Shown: positions 10,049 to 21,245 of the stretch, piece after piece
Layout of the letters: each line of letters starts with the position of its first letter
Position numbering within the stretch: the stretch's first letter is position 1
NCBI GenBank assembly: GCA_021521415.1
Contig: JAIQDT010000027.1
Location: 2,875,001 to 2,939,000 of the forward strand
Reading direction: 5' to 3'
Length of the DNA: 64,000 nt
From: Bidens hawaiensis
Lineage: Eukaryota > Streptophyta > Magnoliopsida > Asterales > Asteraceae
The notes under the pieces: model-generated
Databases searched by the model: none
Seen by the model: only the letters and a program-made list of their open reading frames with translations
What the model was told of the DNA's origin: nothing
Program-made: the position numbers and the translations under genes

Positions 10049-11072
10049 ATGTCTGGTTTTGAAGAGCAAGAGGTATCCACTAACAAAATTCCGAGGCTGT
10101 ATGGGCAGGAGAATTTTATCAAATGGAAAGTTCTGTTTGAGGCTGTTGTGTGCTATAATGACGTTGATACGTGGAACTCAATTAAAACTGGTCCATATGT
10201 TCCTGATGGTGCAAATCCTAATCAATCCGTGGGTGAAAGAATGAGGAAGATTGATGAATGGGCTCTAGTTATGATCAAGCTAGGTCTATCTTGGGATATT
10301 GTGACCAAGGTTGCACATCATACAACAGCAAACACTATGTATGATGCAATACTTGAGATGTTTGAGGCAAACACAGAGATGAAGAATATCAAGAAAAAAA
10401 GACTTAAGCAACAGCTTGAGAGGTTCAAGCACAAAGATGGAGAAAGGCTGAAATCAATTCTTGATAGATTTCTAGAAATTGTGAATGATCTGAGAACCAC
10501 TGATTATGTGATGACAAACTCTGATATGAACACTATGCTGTTATCTTATTTGCCCAAAGAATTGTATAAAACCAGTAAATTCATTATTCAGAAGCCCAAC
10601 ATTGAAAGACTTAAGTTGGATGATGTGATTTGTTTCCTCCAAGCTGCTGAGATTGAGATGATCGAAAATGAAATGATCAAGGAGGAGAAGCCATGTTTCC
10701 AGGTGTCAAATGCACTGATTGCACCTATGGGAAACCTGTCCACTAAAAACCAACAACAGATTCCCATCATTGAAGAACCAAATGAACACGGTGTTGATAC
10801 ACCAAACACATTTGTTGGTGGGAGTACAAGTCACCAAGGTAGCCTGTCAAGGTTCAATATCCAACTTATTGATGACAATGAATCTGCCTCTGTGACAAGT
10901 GGACATGTACCTTATGGTGGTGGAAGCAGTGGACAAGGGAATGAAACTCAAGATTTATTCTCCATGTTTAGAGAGTCCTATAATGCATTTATTGCCAAGA
11001 ACATGATTCACACAAGTGACATCCAAGATGATCTGGAACAGATTGATGCAGATGACCTTGAAGACATGGTTC
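10049..11072 (+). pseudogene. gag of element B, 5' part, interrupted by insertion
   Basis: This is capsid-type gag of the UBN2/copia kind. It starts MSGFEEQEVSTNK and contains the WKVLFEA region near residue 27, an internal helical core and an acidic EQIDADDLEDM segment at the break. The frame is open for all 341 codons to 11072, where element C inserted. If 11073-32599 and one copy of the GGTTC duplication are removed, codons join exactly (E-D-M-V-L-K-W-Q) and the frame continues at 32605. The insertion therefore hit a gag that was still readable at this point. The 33 codons after 11072 come from the LTR of C and are not part of this gene. Confidence 0.85.
11068..11072 (+). repeat. target site duplication of element C, left copy (GGTTC)
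   Basis: GGTTC immediately precedes the LTR of C and is repeated at 32600-32604 directly after the other LTR. Five bases is the normal copia duplication length. Confidence 0.93.
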
Positions 11073-11478
11073 TGTTGGTACATGATGTCAGTAGTTCAGT
11101 ATCTAGTGTCTGTAATTGTGTTAGTTGGTTTTGTTTTTGTGTTTTAGTTATGTTGTCTCACAAGTTCGCCTGATATAAGCGAACTTGTGGACAAGCGAAG
11201 TTATTGACAACTTCGCCTAGTCTGTTAGGCGAAGTTGTCGATAACTATATATGTTTAGCTACGGCTTGTGGTTGTGAGAAGTTTTTCAGAACGTGTAATT
11301 GTGATTGGCATATCACGTGTAAAAGGAGTTGCAAAACAACGTGTCTTTTGAGTATTGTAACGTGTATTTGTGCTTGGGTTTAACGTATATCGCATCATAC
11401 GCTCGTATCGTCTTACGTAGGGATTTCGCACCTACGTACTACGTGATATTTCCGTGTAGATCCGGCTGGGAACCTACA
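11073..11478 (+). repeat. 5' LTR of element C
   Basis: Begins TGTTGGTACATG and ends AACCTACA. Contains a cluster of GCGAAGTT/AACTTCGC motifs (about 11192-11238), plus the related CAAGTTCGCC/GGCGAACTT pair, then a TATATAT box at 11246-11252. Matches 32194-32599 with 11 differences. Confidence 0.95.
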
Positions 11479-11480
11479 AT

Positions 11481-11492
11481 TGGTATCAGAGC
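11481..11492 (+). other. primer binding site of element C (initiator Met tRNA type)
   Basis: TGGTATCAGAGC begins 2 bp after the LTR end. Gypsy D is inserted only 49 bp downstream, so any C genomic RNA now has 9.2 kb between primer site and gag. Confidence 0.92.
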
Positions 11493-11536
11493 GTTTGCTC
11501 GTGATTGTGTGGTTCGGGATTATCACACGAGTGTAG

Positions 11537-11541
11537 AAATC
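11537..11541 (+). repeat. target site duplication of gypsy D, left copy (AAATC)
   Basis: AAATC precedes the left LTR of D and is repeated at 20779-20783 after the right LTR. Removing D and one copy restores the leader of element C. Confidence 0.95.
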
Positions 11542-12405
11542 TGTGACAACCGGTAATTTCCCAAACCCATAAGCTAAGTAATCAACCTAATAATTAGGTG
11601 ACTGTAAATGATAAGCGCGTGCATTTGTTATGTGCGCCCTGCGCGAGCGCGCCATGATAGTCAGCGCGTGCAGTTGTTATGTGCAACCTGCGCGAGCGCA
11701 CCATGTTAAGAACCAGCGTGAGCATATGTTATATGCGCCATGCGTGAATGATTTGACTTTATGTTTTCATGTAACTTCAAAGTTATGTTGTCTATGGGTT
11801 GACCATCCCGCATGATGCTAAGGCGGGTGCATCCTACATCGTTTATGCGCGTGCGGAAGGGAACTAACCTACCCGCATGGCGGGAACGTTGAGAGCTAGT
11901 TTGTCTGAAGCTCCAAGATGGAATTGACTTCAACATGACTGATCACTATGTTGAAATACCAAGACCACCTGGAGAATCTACAAATGAAACTCAAGTCCCT
12001 AACTGCGAGAAGGTTACGCACCTACCCGCAGCAAAGACATGTCCTATACGCAGAAAGCTATGCGCACCAAGTTATACGCGCAGAACACTTGGTCTATTCT
12101 CCAGTTAAGGAGATTACTCCCGCCCGAAAGGAAACAGTAGCGTGTTTCAGAGATTTTCCACTTTTTACTGTACACTGACAAAAGTACCTGAAAAAGCACA
12201 CTGTAACATGAAAAGTCAACTGTCAGCCACCCTATTTTCACCAACCCCAGATCTGCATGTTCTGTCCAAATCAAATCAAAATCTTTTATCCACCACTCCA
12301 CTCTTAAGTAAATAATAATAACTTCTATACTTTATCATCATTACATTTAAATATGAAAAGATTTCAATCCCCTAAAGCAAGGGATTGTGTTCCCTTGAGT
12401 TTGCC

Positions 12406-12412
12406 TATAAAT
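12406..12412 (+). promoter_or_regulatory. TATA box in LTR of gypsy D
   Basis: TATAAAT in the context TTGCC-TATAAAT-TTGTAG, 864 bp into the LTR. The equivalent in the 3' LTR is at 19375. Transcription of D would start roughly 30 bp downstream. Confidence 0.7.
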
Positions 12413-12681
12413 TTGTAGCCTAAATTATCACCCAAAACACACTTCAAAGAACTACAAACTTGCACTAATCCTTTCCCAAGCATCCGTTGTTTCCAGCTCC
12501 GATCCTGTTACTAGGTAAGCCAAGAATATAACCTTGAGACCTACTATCCAACCCTTATATTCTCCTATTTCTTGATCTTAATATATATACTTGTTATTTA
12601 ATCGTATTCTAGACCTTCGATTCCGAGGCCAACACCAAGAAAACCCGAATCTCGATTAATCCCTTAACAAGAACCACAGGT

Positions 12682-12755
12682 GAGTCTCACAGCCCCTATT
12701 TTCACTGTTTTCACTGTTTTAAACTGCTTTCGGGGCGAGGGACACGTACTTAAAT
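12682..12755 (+). promoter_or_regulatory. conserved LTR block with a splice-donor-like AGGTGAGT
   Basis: The block reads ACAGGTGAGTCTCACAGCCC and runs on through an ACTGTTTTAAA and CGGGGCG part. A clearly related block occurs on the minus strand of the unrelated-sequence LTR at 62440-62515, in the same order. AGGTGAGT matches a plant 5' splice donor, but no acceptor in D has been tied to it. Confidence 0.55.
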
Positions 12756-12933
12756 AATGTTTTATCATGGTATACTTACAAGCTATGAAAGCGATTATGT
12801 GTTTGAGTTATGTTTCATGATGAGCAATGCAAACGGTTATCTAAGGTTTTCAATGTATGTGCGCTAGAACTCGAGTAAGTGATCACTTTACCATTGGAAC
12901 TCTAAGGGTAGGGACTGCTGGTTTGATCCGCCC

Positions 12934-13340
12934 ACTCGTAGGGGTCGCACCTCTTTGCATGGACGAGTGCCTGGCATGGGGCAGTACTATGGGGTTGAGC
13001 CCGCTCGTAGGGGTCGCGCCTCTTTGCATGGACGAGCGCCTTGTTTTCCGGCACAACGTCTGCGCGTAACCCGCGGGACGGTATCCTTAGCTCGTAGGGG
13101 CAATGCCTCTTTGCATGGACGAGCACAGTTTCTCAGAATTGTTCGCGCGTAACCCGCGAGACGGTATCCTTAGCTCGTAGGGGCAATGCCTCTTTGCATA
13201 GACGAGCATAGTTTTCCAGAAACGTCTGCGCGTAACTCGCGGGACGGTTTTACGTTATTTTAGCTCGTAGTGGCTGCACCACTTACATAGACGAGCACCG
13301 TATCCAGAATTTGTTCACGCGTAACCCGCGGAACGATTTT
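12934..13340 (+). repeat. array of hairpin-forming tandem repeats in LTR of D
   Basis: Five units begin at about 12934, 13003, 13090, 13173 and 13263, spaced 69-90 bp. Each starts with a CTCGTAGGGG-like arm and ends with the complementary ACGAG arm about 25 bp later, giving a stem. Between units is a second element, GCGCGTAACCCGCGGGACGG, itself containing the palindrome CCCGCGGG in most copies. The 3' LTR has the same array at 19903-20309. Confidence 0.85.
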
Positions 13341-13812
13341 TATCAGAATATTGTCAGAATTATGTGTCAATACGATTTTACCAAGCAGATGTTAATGATG
13401 TTGCCAGAAATGTTTCAGAATGATTTTATCAAGTTACTAAAACTTGTGAACTCACTCAGTTTATACTGATTCAAATGTTTTTACGTGTCTTTCAGGAGAT
13501 AACTAGGTAGCGCAGGGAGTCACACTTAGAGCACCACACGCTGAACATCTAAAACAAGCTTTTTGGAAGATTTTGGTTTTATCCCCTCGATGCGCACGGT
13601 TACCCGCCGCGCAAGGGGATATAGCGAGGAAATCTTCAGTTTTATACTTGGATGTTTCTTTTTGTAATCTTTGAACGATGTAATGTGTTTGTACTAAACT
13701 CCTCATGCGCAATAAAAATCTTTGAATGTTTTGCAATGGCCCGTGCTTAATTATCAATCCCCACTCGTGCGCGCCCGGCTGTTTCCGCCGCTCAGGGCCG
13801 GGTGTGACAGAT

Positions 13813-13824
13813 TGGTATCAGAGC
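13813..13824 (+). other. primer binding site of gypsy D (initiator Met tRNA type)
   Basis: TGGTATCAGAGC begins 3 bp after the LTR end GTGTGACA. Confidence 0.93.
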
Positions 13825-14039
13825 ACTGGTTATAGCGAATTAGGAAAAGAAGTTTTTAACCTAGACTATAACCTTTGGGGAATCGCATGAAATATTTTTC
13901 AAAGAATATTTTCAAAAGAATATTTTCAAAAGAAAAATCACACACGCACTTAGGAACACGGGTCACAGTGTCTAGAGAAGAACATTATGTGCTCTGAGTA
14001 CATGCGCTAAGTTTGTTATATTTTCTTTTTATGAAAAGA

Positions 14040-17000
14040 ATGCCTCCAACCAGAGCCAAGGGAATTACCATGACACCCGAGGAGCTCGCAGAAATAATCG
14101 CGCAGGCGATTGCAACGCATGAGGCCAGCAAGGCCGAATCTAGTCAGGGTCGCCAAGAGAACGAGACCCCAGAACCCGAATCAGGAGCCTTGAACAAAGG
14201 ATGCTCCTATAAAACATTCATGGCCTGTAAGCCTTGGCCGTTCAAAGGCACCGAAGGAGCCATTGGGCTCTACAATTGGATTGACAAGATGGAGACCGTT
14301 CTCTCCATCAGCGGATGTAGTGAAAACCAGAAGGTCCTTTACGCGACCTGCATGTTCCAAGAAGCAGCTTCGTCTTGGTGGAAGCTCCAAGTAAAGACTT
14401 TGGGGCGAGAAGTTGCTCTTCACAAGACCTGGGAAGAATTGAAAGAAATGATGATGAGAAAGTTCTGCTCACGCGCAGAAATTCAGAGCTTGCAACAAGA
14501 ATTCTGGAACCACACCATGGTAGGAACGGATATCGATGCCTACACCAATCGTTTCAACGAGCTTTGCCAGCTGGTGCCAGACATGGCAAACACAGAAGAA
14601 AAGAAAATCGAGAGGTACATCTTTGGGTTACCTCCTGTCGTTAGAGTCCCGCTCAACGCCGCCGCACCTCCGACCTTTGACGAGGCGGTTGCGCGAGCCA
14701 TCACCCTTACAAGGGATACGGTTCGTGCGGGTATGTTGACCGCTCGCTTGAACGAGCAGCGAACCTCTGACTCCAAGAGGAAATGGAACTCCCACCGAGG
14801 GTCAGACTTCAAGCAGCCACCGCCCAAGAAGCAGGAAAGCACAAGGGTTTACGCGATTCAAGCCGCGGAACCATCAAGGAAAGGATACAGCGGGCCTCGC
14901 CCATGGTGCAGCAAATGCAAGTATCACCACGAGGGTGAATGCGCAAAAATCGAATGCGCCAAATGTGGCAGACCAGGACACAAGGCAATGAATTGTCGCA
15001 TCAGAGAAGCTGGATCGAGCGACAGCTGCTACGCATGCGGGAAGCCTGGACACTTCAGTCGGGATTGCCCACAGAAAGGAAACCAAGCTCGCGGGAGAGC
15101 TTTTGTGATCGGCGCGGGTGAAGCAAAGGAAGAGCCGAATGTGGTAACCGGTACGTTTTTGCTTAACGGTCATTATGCATCTGTCTTATTTGATACTGGC
15201 GCTGACCTAAGTTTTATATCCCATGAGTTTAAAAACTCCCTGGGCTTAGCGACCAGTAGGCTAGACAAACCTTATACTATAGAACTAGCCAATGGTAGGC
15301 AGTTATGCGCGAATGAAAGGACTGAGCAATGTGTATTAGTCATGGGAGGTCATGAGTTCAATATAAACTTGTTGCCAATAGATTTGGGAAGTTTCGATAT
15401 TGTGGTAGGTATGGATTGGTTGGTCGAGAATCTCGCGGAGATTGTTTGTCATGAGAAGCAGGTTCGGATTCCACTGTTGAACGGAGAAACTTTGATGATT
15501 CAAGGGGAAAGAAAGGGAGTTGCGACGAAACTGATTTCGTGCCTAAAGGCGCGCAAGTGCCTAAGGAAAGGGTACTACGCCTTCCTGGCGCATGTAATAG
15601 AGAAAGGAGATGAGCGAAGAATTGAAGACTTACCTGTAGTGCGCGAATTTCCAGAAGTTTTTCCTAAAGATCTGCCCGGATTGCCGCCACCGCGACAAAT
15701 CGAGTTTCGAATTGATTTGGTCCCAGGAGCTGCGCCAGTAGCCCGAGCGCCTTATCGATTAGCTCCATCTGAGATGCAAGAGCTATCCAATCAGTTACAG
15801 GAACTTTTGGATAAGGGTTTCATACACCCAAGCTTTTCACCTTGGGGAGCTCCAGTACTGTTTGTGAAGAAGAAGGATGGTTCGTTCCGGATGTGTATTG
15901 ACTACAGGGAGCTGAATAAGCTGACAGTCAAAAATCGGTACCCCTTACCGAGGATTGACGACTTATTTGACCAGTTGCAGGGATCCAGTTATTATTCGAA
16001 GATAGATCTACGGTCAGGATACCACCAACTTAGGGTCCATGAGGAAGACGCGCCAAAGACAGCCTTCCGAACCAGATATGGCCATTATGAGTTCTTAGTG
16101 ATGCCTTTCGGGCTAACTAATGCGCCGGCTATATTCATGGATCTGATGAACCGTGTGTGCAAACCATACTTGGACAAGTTTGTGATTGTGTTTATAGATG
16201 ATATTCTAATTTACTCCCGAACCAAGGCCGAGCATGAGCAACACTTGAGGTTGATTTTAGAATTGTTAAGGAAAGAAAGGTTGTATGCAAAGTTTTCTAA
16301 ATGTGAGTTTTGGCTTAGAGAGGTTCACTTTCTCGGTCACGTTGTAAACGAGAAAGGAATACACGTCGATCCTTCTAAGGTTAAAGCCATCGAAAACTGG
16401 GAAGCGCCAAAAACCCCAACTGAGGTGAGGCAATTCCTTGGACTAGCTGGCTACTATCGACGCTTCATTGAGAACTTCTCCAAGATAGCTCTACCTCTGA
16501 CCGCGCTAACTCAGAAAGACAAGGTGTTTATTTGGGGCGAGAATCAGGAAGCGGCATTTCAAATGTTGAAACAGAAGTTATGTAGTGCGCCAATTTTATC
16601 TTTACCAGAGGGGACGGATGACATCGTCGTTTACTGCGACGCTTCACACCAGGGACTCGGATGTGTCCTTATGCAGCGAGACAAAGTTATAGCGTATGCC
16701 TCGCGCCAACTCAAGACCAATGAAAAGAACTACACAACGCATGATTTAGAACTTGGAGCGGTTGTCTTCGCGCTAAAGATTTGGCGCCATTACCTCTACG
16801 GTACGAAATGTGTAATCTTTACGGATCATAAGAGCCTCCAACATATATTCAATCAGAAGGATTTAAACATGAGGCAACGAAGATGGGTTGAATTGTTGAA
16901 TGATTATGATTGCGAGATCAAGTATCATCCGGGGAAAGCGAATGTGGTAGCAGACGCGCTAAGCAGAAAGGAGCGAATAAAAACACTACAGGTCAAGGCC

Positions 17001-18368
17001 CTAAAGCTAACAATTCACGCAGAGCTCTCTACGCGCATCCGAGACGCTCAGCAAGAAGCCTTGAAACCAGAGTTTGTTAAAGCTGAATTCCTTGGGGGTA
17101 TGATTAAGAATTTGGAACTTAAAGGGAACACTCGATATTTTGCCAACCGCATATGGGTCCCTCTCAAGGGAGGACTGCGCGAGCAGATATTAAACGAAGC
17201 TCACAAGACGCGGTATTCCGTACATCCTGGCGCAGACAAGATGTACCAAGATGTTAAAATGTTGTATTGGTGGCCCAATCTTAAAGGCGCCATCGCGACA
17301 CATGTCAGTAAGTGCCTGACGTGTTCAAAGGTAAAGGCTGAATACCAGAAGCCGTCGGGGTTACTTCGACAGCCAGAAATTCCCATGTGGAAGTGGGAAC
17401 AAATCTCCATGGATTTCATCACCAAACTACCAAGGACACCTGGGGGTTACGACACGATATGGGTTATTGTAGATCGGCTAACTAAGTCAGCGCACTTCCT
17501 GCCGATTAAAGAAACTGATAAAATGGAAAAGTTAGCCCGACTATATATTCGAGAAGTAGTTTCAAAACATGGAGTCCCAGTGTCCATCATTTCTGATAGA
17601 GATAGTCGGTTCACCTCAAGGTTTTGGAGATCATTACAAGAGGGGTTAGGTACTCGACTGGACATGAGTACGGCTTATCACCCCCAAACGGATGGACAAA
17701 GCGAACGAACGATCCAGACATTGGAAGATATGCTGCGCGCATGCGCGATCGATTTTGGAGGAAGTTGGGATACCCACCTTCCGTTGGTTGAATTTTCTTA
17801 CAATAACAGTTATCACACAAGCCTCAAGGCAGCGCCGTTTGAAGCGTTATATGGGCGCAAGTGTAGATCCCCACTGTGTTGGGCTGAAGTGGGCGACAAG
17901 CAAATGACTGGTCCAGAAGTGATCCAAGAAACAACAGACAAGATTTTTCAGATAAGGGATCGCCTTAAGGCAGCACGCGACAGACAGAAAAGTTATGCTG
18001 ATATGAGAAGGAAACCGTTGGAGTTTCAAGTAGGGGATAAAGTACTTTTGAAAGTCTCTCCATGGAAGGGAGTCCCCCGTTTCGGTAAGCGAGGAAAGCT
18101 AAATCCGCGCTACATTGGACCATTTGAGATCCTGGAGAGGATCGGTCCAGTTGCTTATAAACTCCGTCTACCCGCCGAACTCAGTGGAGTTCATGATACG
18201 TTTCACGTATCCAACCTCAAGAAGTGTTTATCTGACGAAACGTTGATTTTACCGTTGGAAGAAATTCATATTGACAAACAGCTGCACTTCGTAGAAGAAC
18301 CCATAGCAGTAACCGATTGGAAAGAACAAAAGTTACGCAGAAGCAAAATCAAGTTAGTAAAGGTTTAG
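14040..18368 (+). CDS. gypsy gag-pol polyprotein of element D
   Basis: One frame encodes about 1442 residues from the Met at 14040 (MPPTRAKG); upstream in-frame Mets at 14013 and 14031 are possible. Order: gag with the [15 protein letters not shown] capsid region (about residues 60-200), zinc knuckles [14 protein letters not shown] and [14 protein letters not shown] (about 305-345), protease [10 protein letters not shown] near 390, RT with [12 protein letters not shown] near 725, RNase H with [10 protein letters not shown] near 870, integrase with the HHCC zinc region near 1065 and DDE residues in [11 protein letters not shown] and GQSERT, then a chromovirus-type C-terminus. All catalytic boxes are present. 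The frame stops at TAG 18366, where relatives continue through a WNSRRGPEFTWERE-like stretch. It could supply copying functions if that tail is dispensable. Confidence 0.95.
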   Translation: MPPTRAKGITMTPEELAEIIAQAIATHEASKAESSQGRQENETPEPESGALNKGCSYKTFMACKPWPFKGTEGAIGLYNWIDKMETVLSISGCSENQKVLYATCMFQEAASSWWKLQVKTLGREVALHKTWEELKEMMMRKFCSRAEIQSLQQEFWNHTMVGTDIDAYTNRFNELCQLVPDMANTEEKKIERYIFGLPPVVRVPLNAAAPPTFDEAVARAITLTRDTVRAGMLTARLNEQRTSDSKRKWNSHRGSDFKQPPPKKQESTRVYAIQAAEPSRKGYSGPRPWCSKCKYHHEGECAKIECAKCGRPGHKAMNCRIREAGSSDSCYACGKPGHFSRDCPQKGNQARGRAFVIGAGEAKEEPNVVTGTFLLNGHYASVLFDTGADLSFISHEFKNSLGLATSRLDKPYTIELANGRQLCANERTEQCVLVMGGHEFNINLLPIDLGSFDIVVGMDWLVENLAEIVCHEKQVRIPLLNGETLMIQGERKGVATKLISCLKARKCLRKGYYAFLAHVIEKGDERRIEDLPVVREFPEVFPKDLPGLPPPRQIEFRIDLVPGAAPVARAPYRLAPSEMQELSNQLQELLDKGFIHPSFSPWGAPVLFVKKKDGSFRMCIDYRELNKLTVKNRYPLPRIDDLFDQLQGSSYYSKIDLRSGYHQLRVHEEDAPKTAFRTRYGHYEFLVMPFGLTNAPAIFMDLMNRVCKPYLDKFVIVFIDDILIYSRTKAEHEQHLRLILELLRKERLYAKFSKCEFWLREVHFLGHVVNEKGIHVDPSKVKAIENWEAPKTPTEVRQFLGLAGYYRRFIENFSKIALPLTALTQKDKVFIWGENQEAAFQMLKQKLCSAPILSLPEGTDDIVVYCDASHQGLGCVLMQRDKVIAYASRQLKTNEKNYTTHDLELGAVVFALKIWRHYLYGTKCVIFTDHKSLQHIFNQKDLNMRQRRWVELLNDYDCEIKYHPGKANVVADALSRKERIKTLQVKALKLTIHAELSTRIRDAQQEALKPEFVKAEFLGGMIKNLELKGNTRYFANRIWVPLKGGLREQILNEAHKTRYSVHPGADKMYQDVKMLYWWPNLKGAIATHVSKCLTCSKVKAEYQKPSGLLRQPEIPMWKWEQISMDFITKLPRTPGGYDTIWVIVDRLTKSAHFLPIKETDKMEKLARLYIREVVSKHGVPVSIISDRDSRFTSRFWRSLQEGLGTRLDMSTAYHPQTDGQSERTIQTLEDMLRACAIDFGGSWDTHLPLVEFSYNNSYHTSLKAAPFEALYGRKCRSPLCWAEVGDKQMTGPEVIQETTDKIFQIRDRLKAARDRQKSYADMRRKPLEFQVGDKVLLKVSPWKGVPRFGKRGKLNPRYIGPFEILERIGPVAYKLRLPAELSGVHDTFHVSNLKKCLSDETLILPLEEIHIDKQLHFVEEPIAVTDWKEQKLRRSKIKLVKV

Positions 18369-18476
18369 TGGAACTCGAGGCGTGGGCCTGAATTCACTTG
18401 GGAAAGAGAAGACCAGATGCGCACAAAATACCCACACCTCTTTCAGAACATGGCTTCTGCCAGCAACGTCTCCTAA
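18369..18476 (+). other. C-terminal tail of D pol cut off by a premature stop
   Basis: The gag-pol frame stays open for 35 more codons after the TAG, to a TAA at 18474-18476. It encodes WNSRRGPEFTWERED and more, typical of the chromodomain-like end of Tekay-type integrases. The TAG is therefore probably a point mutation, not the natural end. Confidence 0.7.
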
Positions 18477-18500
18477 ATTTCGGGACGAAATTCGTTCAAC

Positions 18501-18510
18501 GAGGGGAGAA
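18501..18510 (+). other. polypurine tract of gypsy D
   Basis: GAGGGGAGAA directly abuts the 3' LTR start TGTGACAACC and would prime plus-strand DNA synthesis. Confidence 0.85.
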
Positions 18511-20778
18511 TGTGACAACCGGTAATTTCCCAAACCCATAAGCTAAGTAATCAACCTAATAATTAGGTGACTGTAAATGATAAGCGCGTGCATTTGTTAT
18601 GTGCGCCCTGCGCGAGCGCGCCATGATAGTCAGCGCGTGCAGTTGTTATGTGCAACCTGCGCGAGCGCACCATGTTAAGAACCAGCGTGAGCATATGTTA
18701 TATGCGCCATGCGTGAATGATTTGACTTTATGTTTTCATGTAACTTCAAAGTTATGTTGTCTATGGGTTGACCATCCCGCATGATGCTAAGGCGGGTGCA
18801 TCCTACATCGTTTATGCGCGTGCGGAAGGGAACTAACCTACCCGCATGGCGGGAACGTTGAGAGCTAGTTTGTCTGAAGCTCCAAGATGGAATTGACTTC
18901 AACATGACTGATCACTATGTTGAAATACCAAGACCACCTGGAGAATCTACAAATGAAACTCAAGTCCCTAACTGCGAGAAGGTTACGCACCTACCCGCAG
19001 CAAAGACATGTCCTATACGCAGAAAGCTATGCGCACCAAGTTATACGCGCAGAACACTTGGTCTATTCTCCAGTTAAGGAGATTACTCCCGCCCGAAAGG
19101 AAACAGTAGCGTGTTTCAGAGATTTTCCACTTTTTACTGTACACTGACAAAAGTACCTGAAAAAGCACACTGTAACATGAAAAGTCAACTGTCAGCCACC
19201 CTATTTTCACCAACCCCAGATCTGCATGTTCTGTCCAAATCAAATCAAAATCTTTTATCCACCACTCCACTCTTAAGTAAATAATAATAACTTCTATACT
19301 TTATCATCATTACATTTAAATATGAAAAGATTTCAATCCCCTAAAGCAAGGGATTGTGTTCCCTTGAGTTTGCCTATAAATTTGTAGCCTAAATTATCAC
19401 CCAAAACACACTTCAAAGAACTACAAACTTGCACTAATCCTTTCCCAAGCATCCGTTGTTTCCAGCTCCGATCCTGTTACTAGGTAAGCCAAGAATATAA
19501 CCTTGAGACCTACTATCCAACCCTTATATTCTCCTATTTCTTGATCTTAATATATATACTTGTTATTTAATCGTATTCTAGACCTTCGATTCCGAGGCCA
19601 ACACCAAGAAAACCCGAATCTCGATTAATCCCTTAACAAGAACCACAGGTGAGTCTCACAGCCCCTATTTTCACTGTTTTCACTGTTTTAAACTGCTTTC
19701 GGGGCGAGGGACACGTACTTAAATAATGTTTTATCATGGTATACTTACAAGCTATGAAAGCGATTATGTGTTTGAGTTATGTTTCATGATGAGCAATGCA
19801 AACGGTTATCTAAGGTTTTCAATGTATGTGCGCTAGAACTCGAGTAAGTGATCACTTTACCATTGGAACTCTAAGGGTAGGGACTGCTGGTTTGATCCGC
19901 CCACTCGTAGGGGTCGCACCTCTTTGCATGGACGAGTGCCTGGCATGGGGCAGTACTATGGGGTTCAGCCCGCTCGTAGGGGTCGCGCCTCTTTGCATGG
20001 ACGAGCGCCTTGTTTTCCGGCACAACGTCTGCGCGTAACCCGCGGGACGGTATCCTTAGCTCGTAGGGGCAATGCCTCTTTGCATGGACGAGCACAGTTT
20101 CTCAGAATTGTTCGCGCGTAACCCGCGGGACGGTATCCTTAGCTCGTAGGGGCAATGCCTCTTTGCATAGACGAGCATAGTTTTCCAGAAACGTCTGCGC
20201 GTAACTCGCGGGACGGTTTTACGTTATTTTAGCTCGTAGTGGCTGCACCACTTACATAGACGAGCACCGTATCCAGAATTTGTTCACGCGTAACCCGCGG
20301 AACGATTTTTATCAGAATATTGTCAGAATTATGTGTCAATACGATTTTACCAAGCAGATGTTAATGATGTTGCCAGAAATGTTTCAGAATGATTTTATCA
20401 AGTTACTAAAACTTGTGAACTCACTCAGTTTATACTGATTCAAATGTTTTTACGTGTCTTTCAGGAGATAACTAGGTAGCGCAGGGAGTCACACTTAGAG
20501 CACCACACGCTGAACATCTAAAACAAGCTTTTTGGAAGATTTTGGTTTTATCCCCTCGATGCGCACGGTTACCCGCCGCGCAAGGGGATATAGCGAGGAA
20601 ATCTTCAGTTTTATACTTGGATGTTTCTTTTTGTAATCTTTGAACGATGTAATGTGTTTGTACTAAACTCCTCATGCGCAATAAAAATCTTTGAATGTTT
20701 TGCAATGGCCCGTGCTTAATTATCAATCCCCACTCGTGCGCGCCCGGCTGTTTCCGCCGCTCAGGGCCGGGTGTGACA
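18511..20778 (+). repeat. 3' LTR of gypsy D
   Basis: Same length as the 5' LTR and differing from it at two positions by eye. TATA at 19375, hairpin array at 19903-20309, AATAAA at 20680-20685. Followed by the AATCGTTCCG... leader of copia C after the duplicated AAATC. Confidence 0.96.
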
Positions 20779-20783
20779 AAATC
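20779..20783 (+). repeat. target site duplication of gypsy D, right copy (AAATC)
   Basis: Matches 11537-11541 exactly. Confidence 0.95.
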
Positions 20784-21245
20784 GTTCCGTTCGTCTATTC
20801 GCGGGACGAGTTTACGTTGAAATACCGAGTTTTTATGTCCTACCCATCTCCCACTATCAAATATAACCCATAACACCTTCGCATACCTTGCAATACGTCA
20901 AATTAAAACCTGCAAAAACCTTGTGTTCATCAGGCAAAGTTGCCGTCACTATTCGTAGGGTTTAGGCGAAGATATTAGTTTAAGCGAAGTTATCATTAAC
21001 TTCGCTTGTCTCACAAGTTCGCTTGAATTAAGCGAAGTTAACATCAGGCGAAGTTAAGAAAGAAGCGAAGTTAGGAAGCGAAGTTAATCTCAAGCGAAGT
21101 TGAGAACAACTTCGCCATCTGAGTAAGCGAAGTTGTGGAAAACAAGCGAAGTTAAGCTTAAGCGAAGTTAGGCATAACTTCGCCTACTGGTCACTGTTCA
21201 GAAATAAAAAAAAAATGGTGTTTTCAAGTCGTGTTTCTCTGAACA
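20784..21245 (+). other. 5' leader of copia C with GCGAAGTT cluster
   Basis: This is the untranslated leader between primer site and gag, displaced from the primer site by gypsy D. From 20970 to 21185 it holds about a dozen GCGAAGTT motifs in both orientations, some directly paired (AAGCGAAGTTATC with TTAACTTCGCTT). A CAAGTTCGCTTGAATTAAGC stretch resembles the paired CAAGTTCGCC/GGCGAACTT in the LTR. No upstream ORF of note. Confidence 0.75.

Larger units (their letters stand above)
11542..13809 (+). repeat. 5' LTR of gypsy D
   Basis: Starts TGTGACAACCGG and ends GGGTGTGACA. Promoter TATA is at 12406-12412, a conserved GGTGAGT block is at 12682-12755, a hairpin-rich repeat array is at 12934-13340, and an AATAAA signal is at 13711-13716 near the end. 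The copy at 18511-20778 is identical in length. Confidence 0.96.
11542..20778 (+). mobile_element. Gypsy element D, nearly intact and very young (chromovirus, Tekay/Del-like)
   Basis: A 9237-bp element with two 2268-bp LTRs that differ at only two positions I could find (13-kb copy G versus C in GGGTT[G/C]AGCCC, and CGCG[A/G]GACGG). It has an iMet primer site, one long gag-pol frame and a polypurine tract, and is flanked by AAATC duplications. LTR length and the C-terminal sequence after integrase fit the Tekay branch of chromoviruses; that assignment is inference. It inserted into the leader of copia C, so it is the last of the three nested LTR insertions. One stop near the end of pol is the only coding defect I see. 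Confidence 0.96.

Noticed and set aside
12902..13126. Small overlapping ORFs with CMDE and HAKR repeats in the gypsy LTR (also 19871-20095)
   Set aside because: They are translations of the hairpin tandem repeat in several frames on both strands, identical in both LTRs, with no start or codon signal.
13051..13335. CRISPR-like array in the gypsy LTR
   Set aside because: Units are hairpin tandem repeats of variable spacing inside an LTR present twice; plant nuclear context and no Cas genes.
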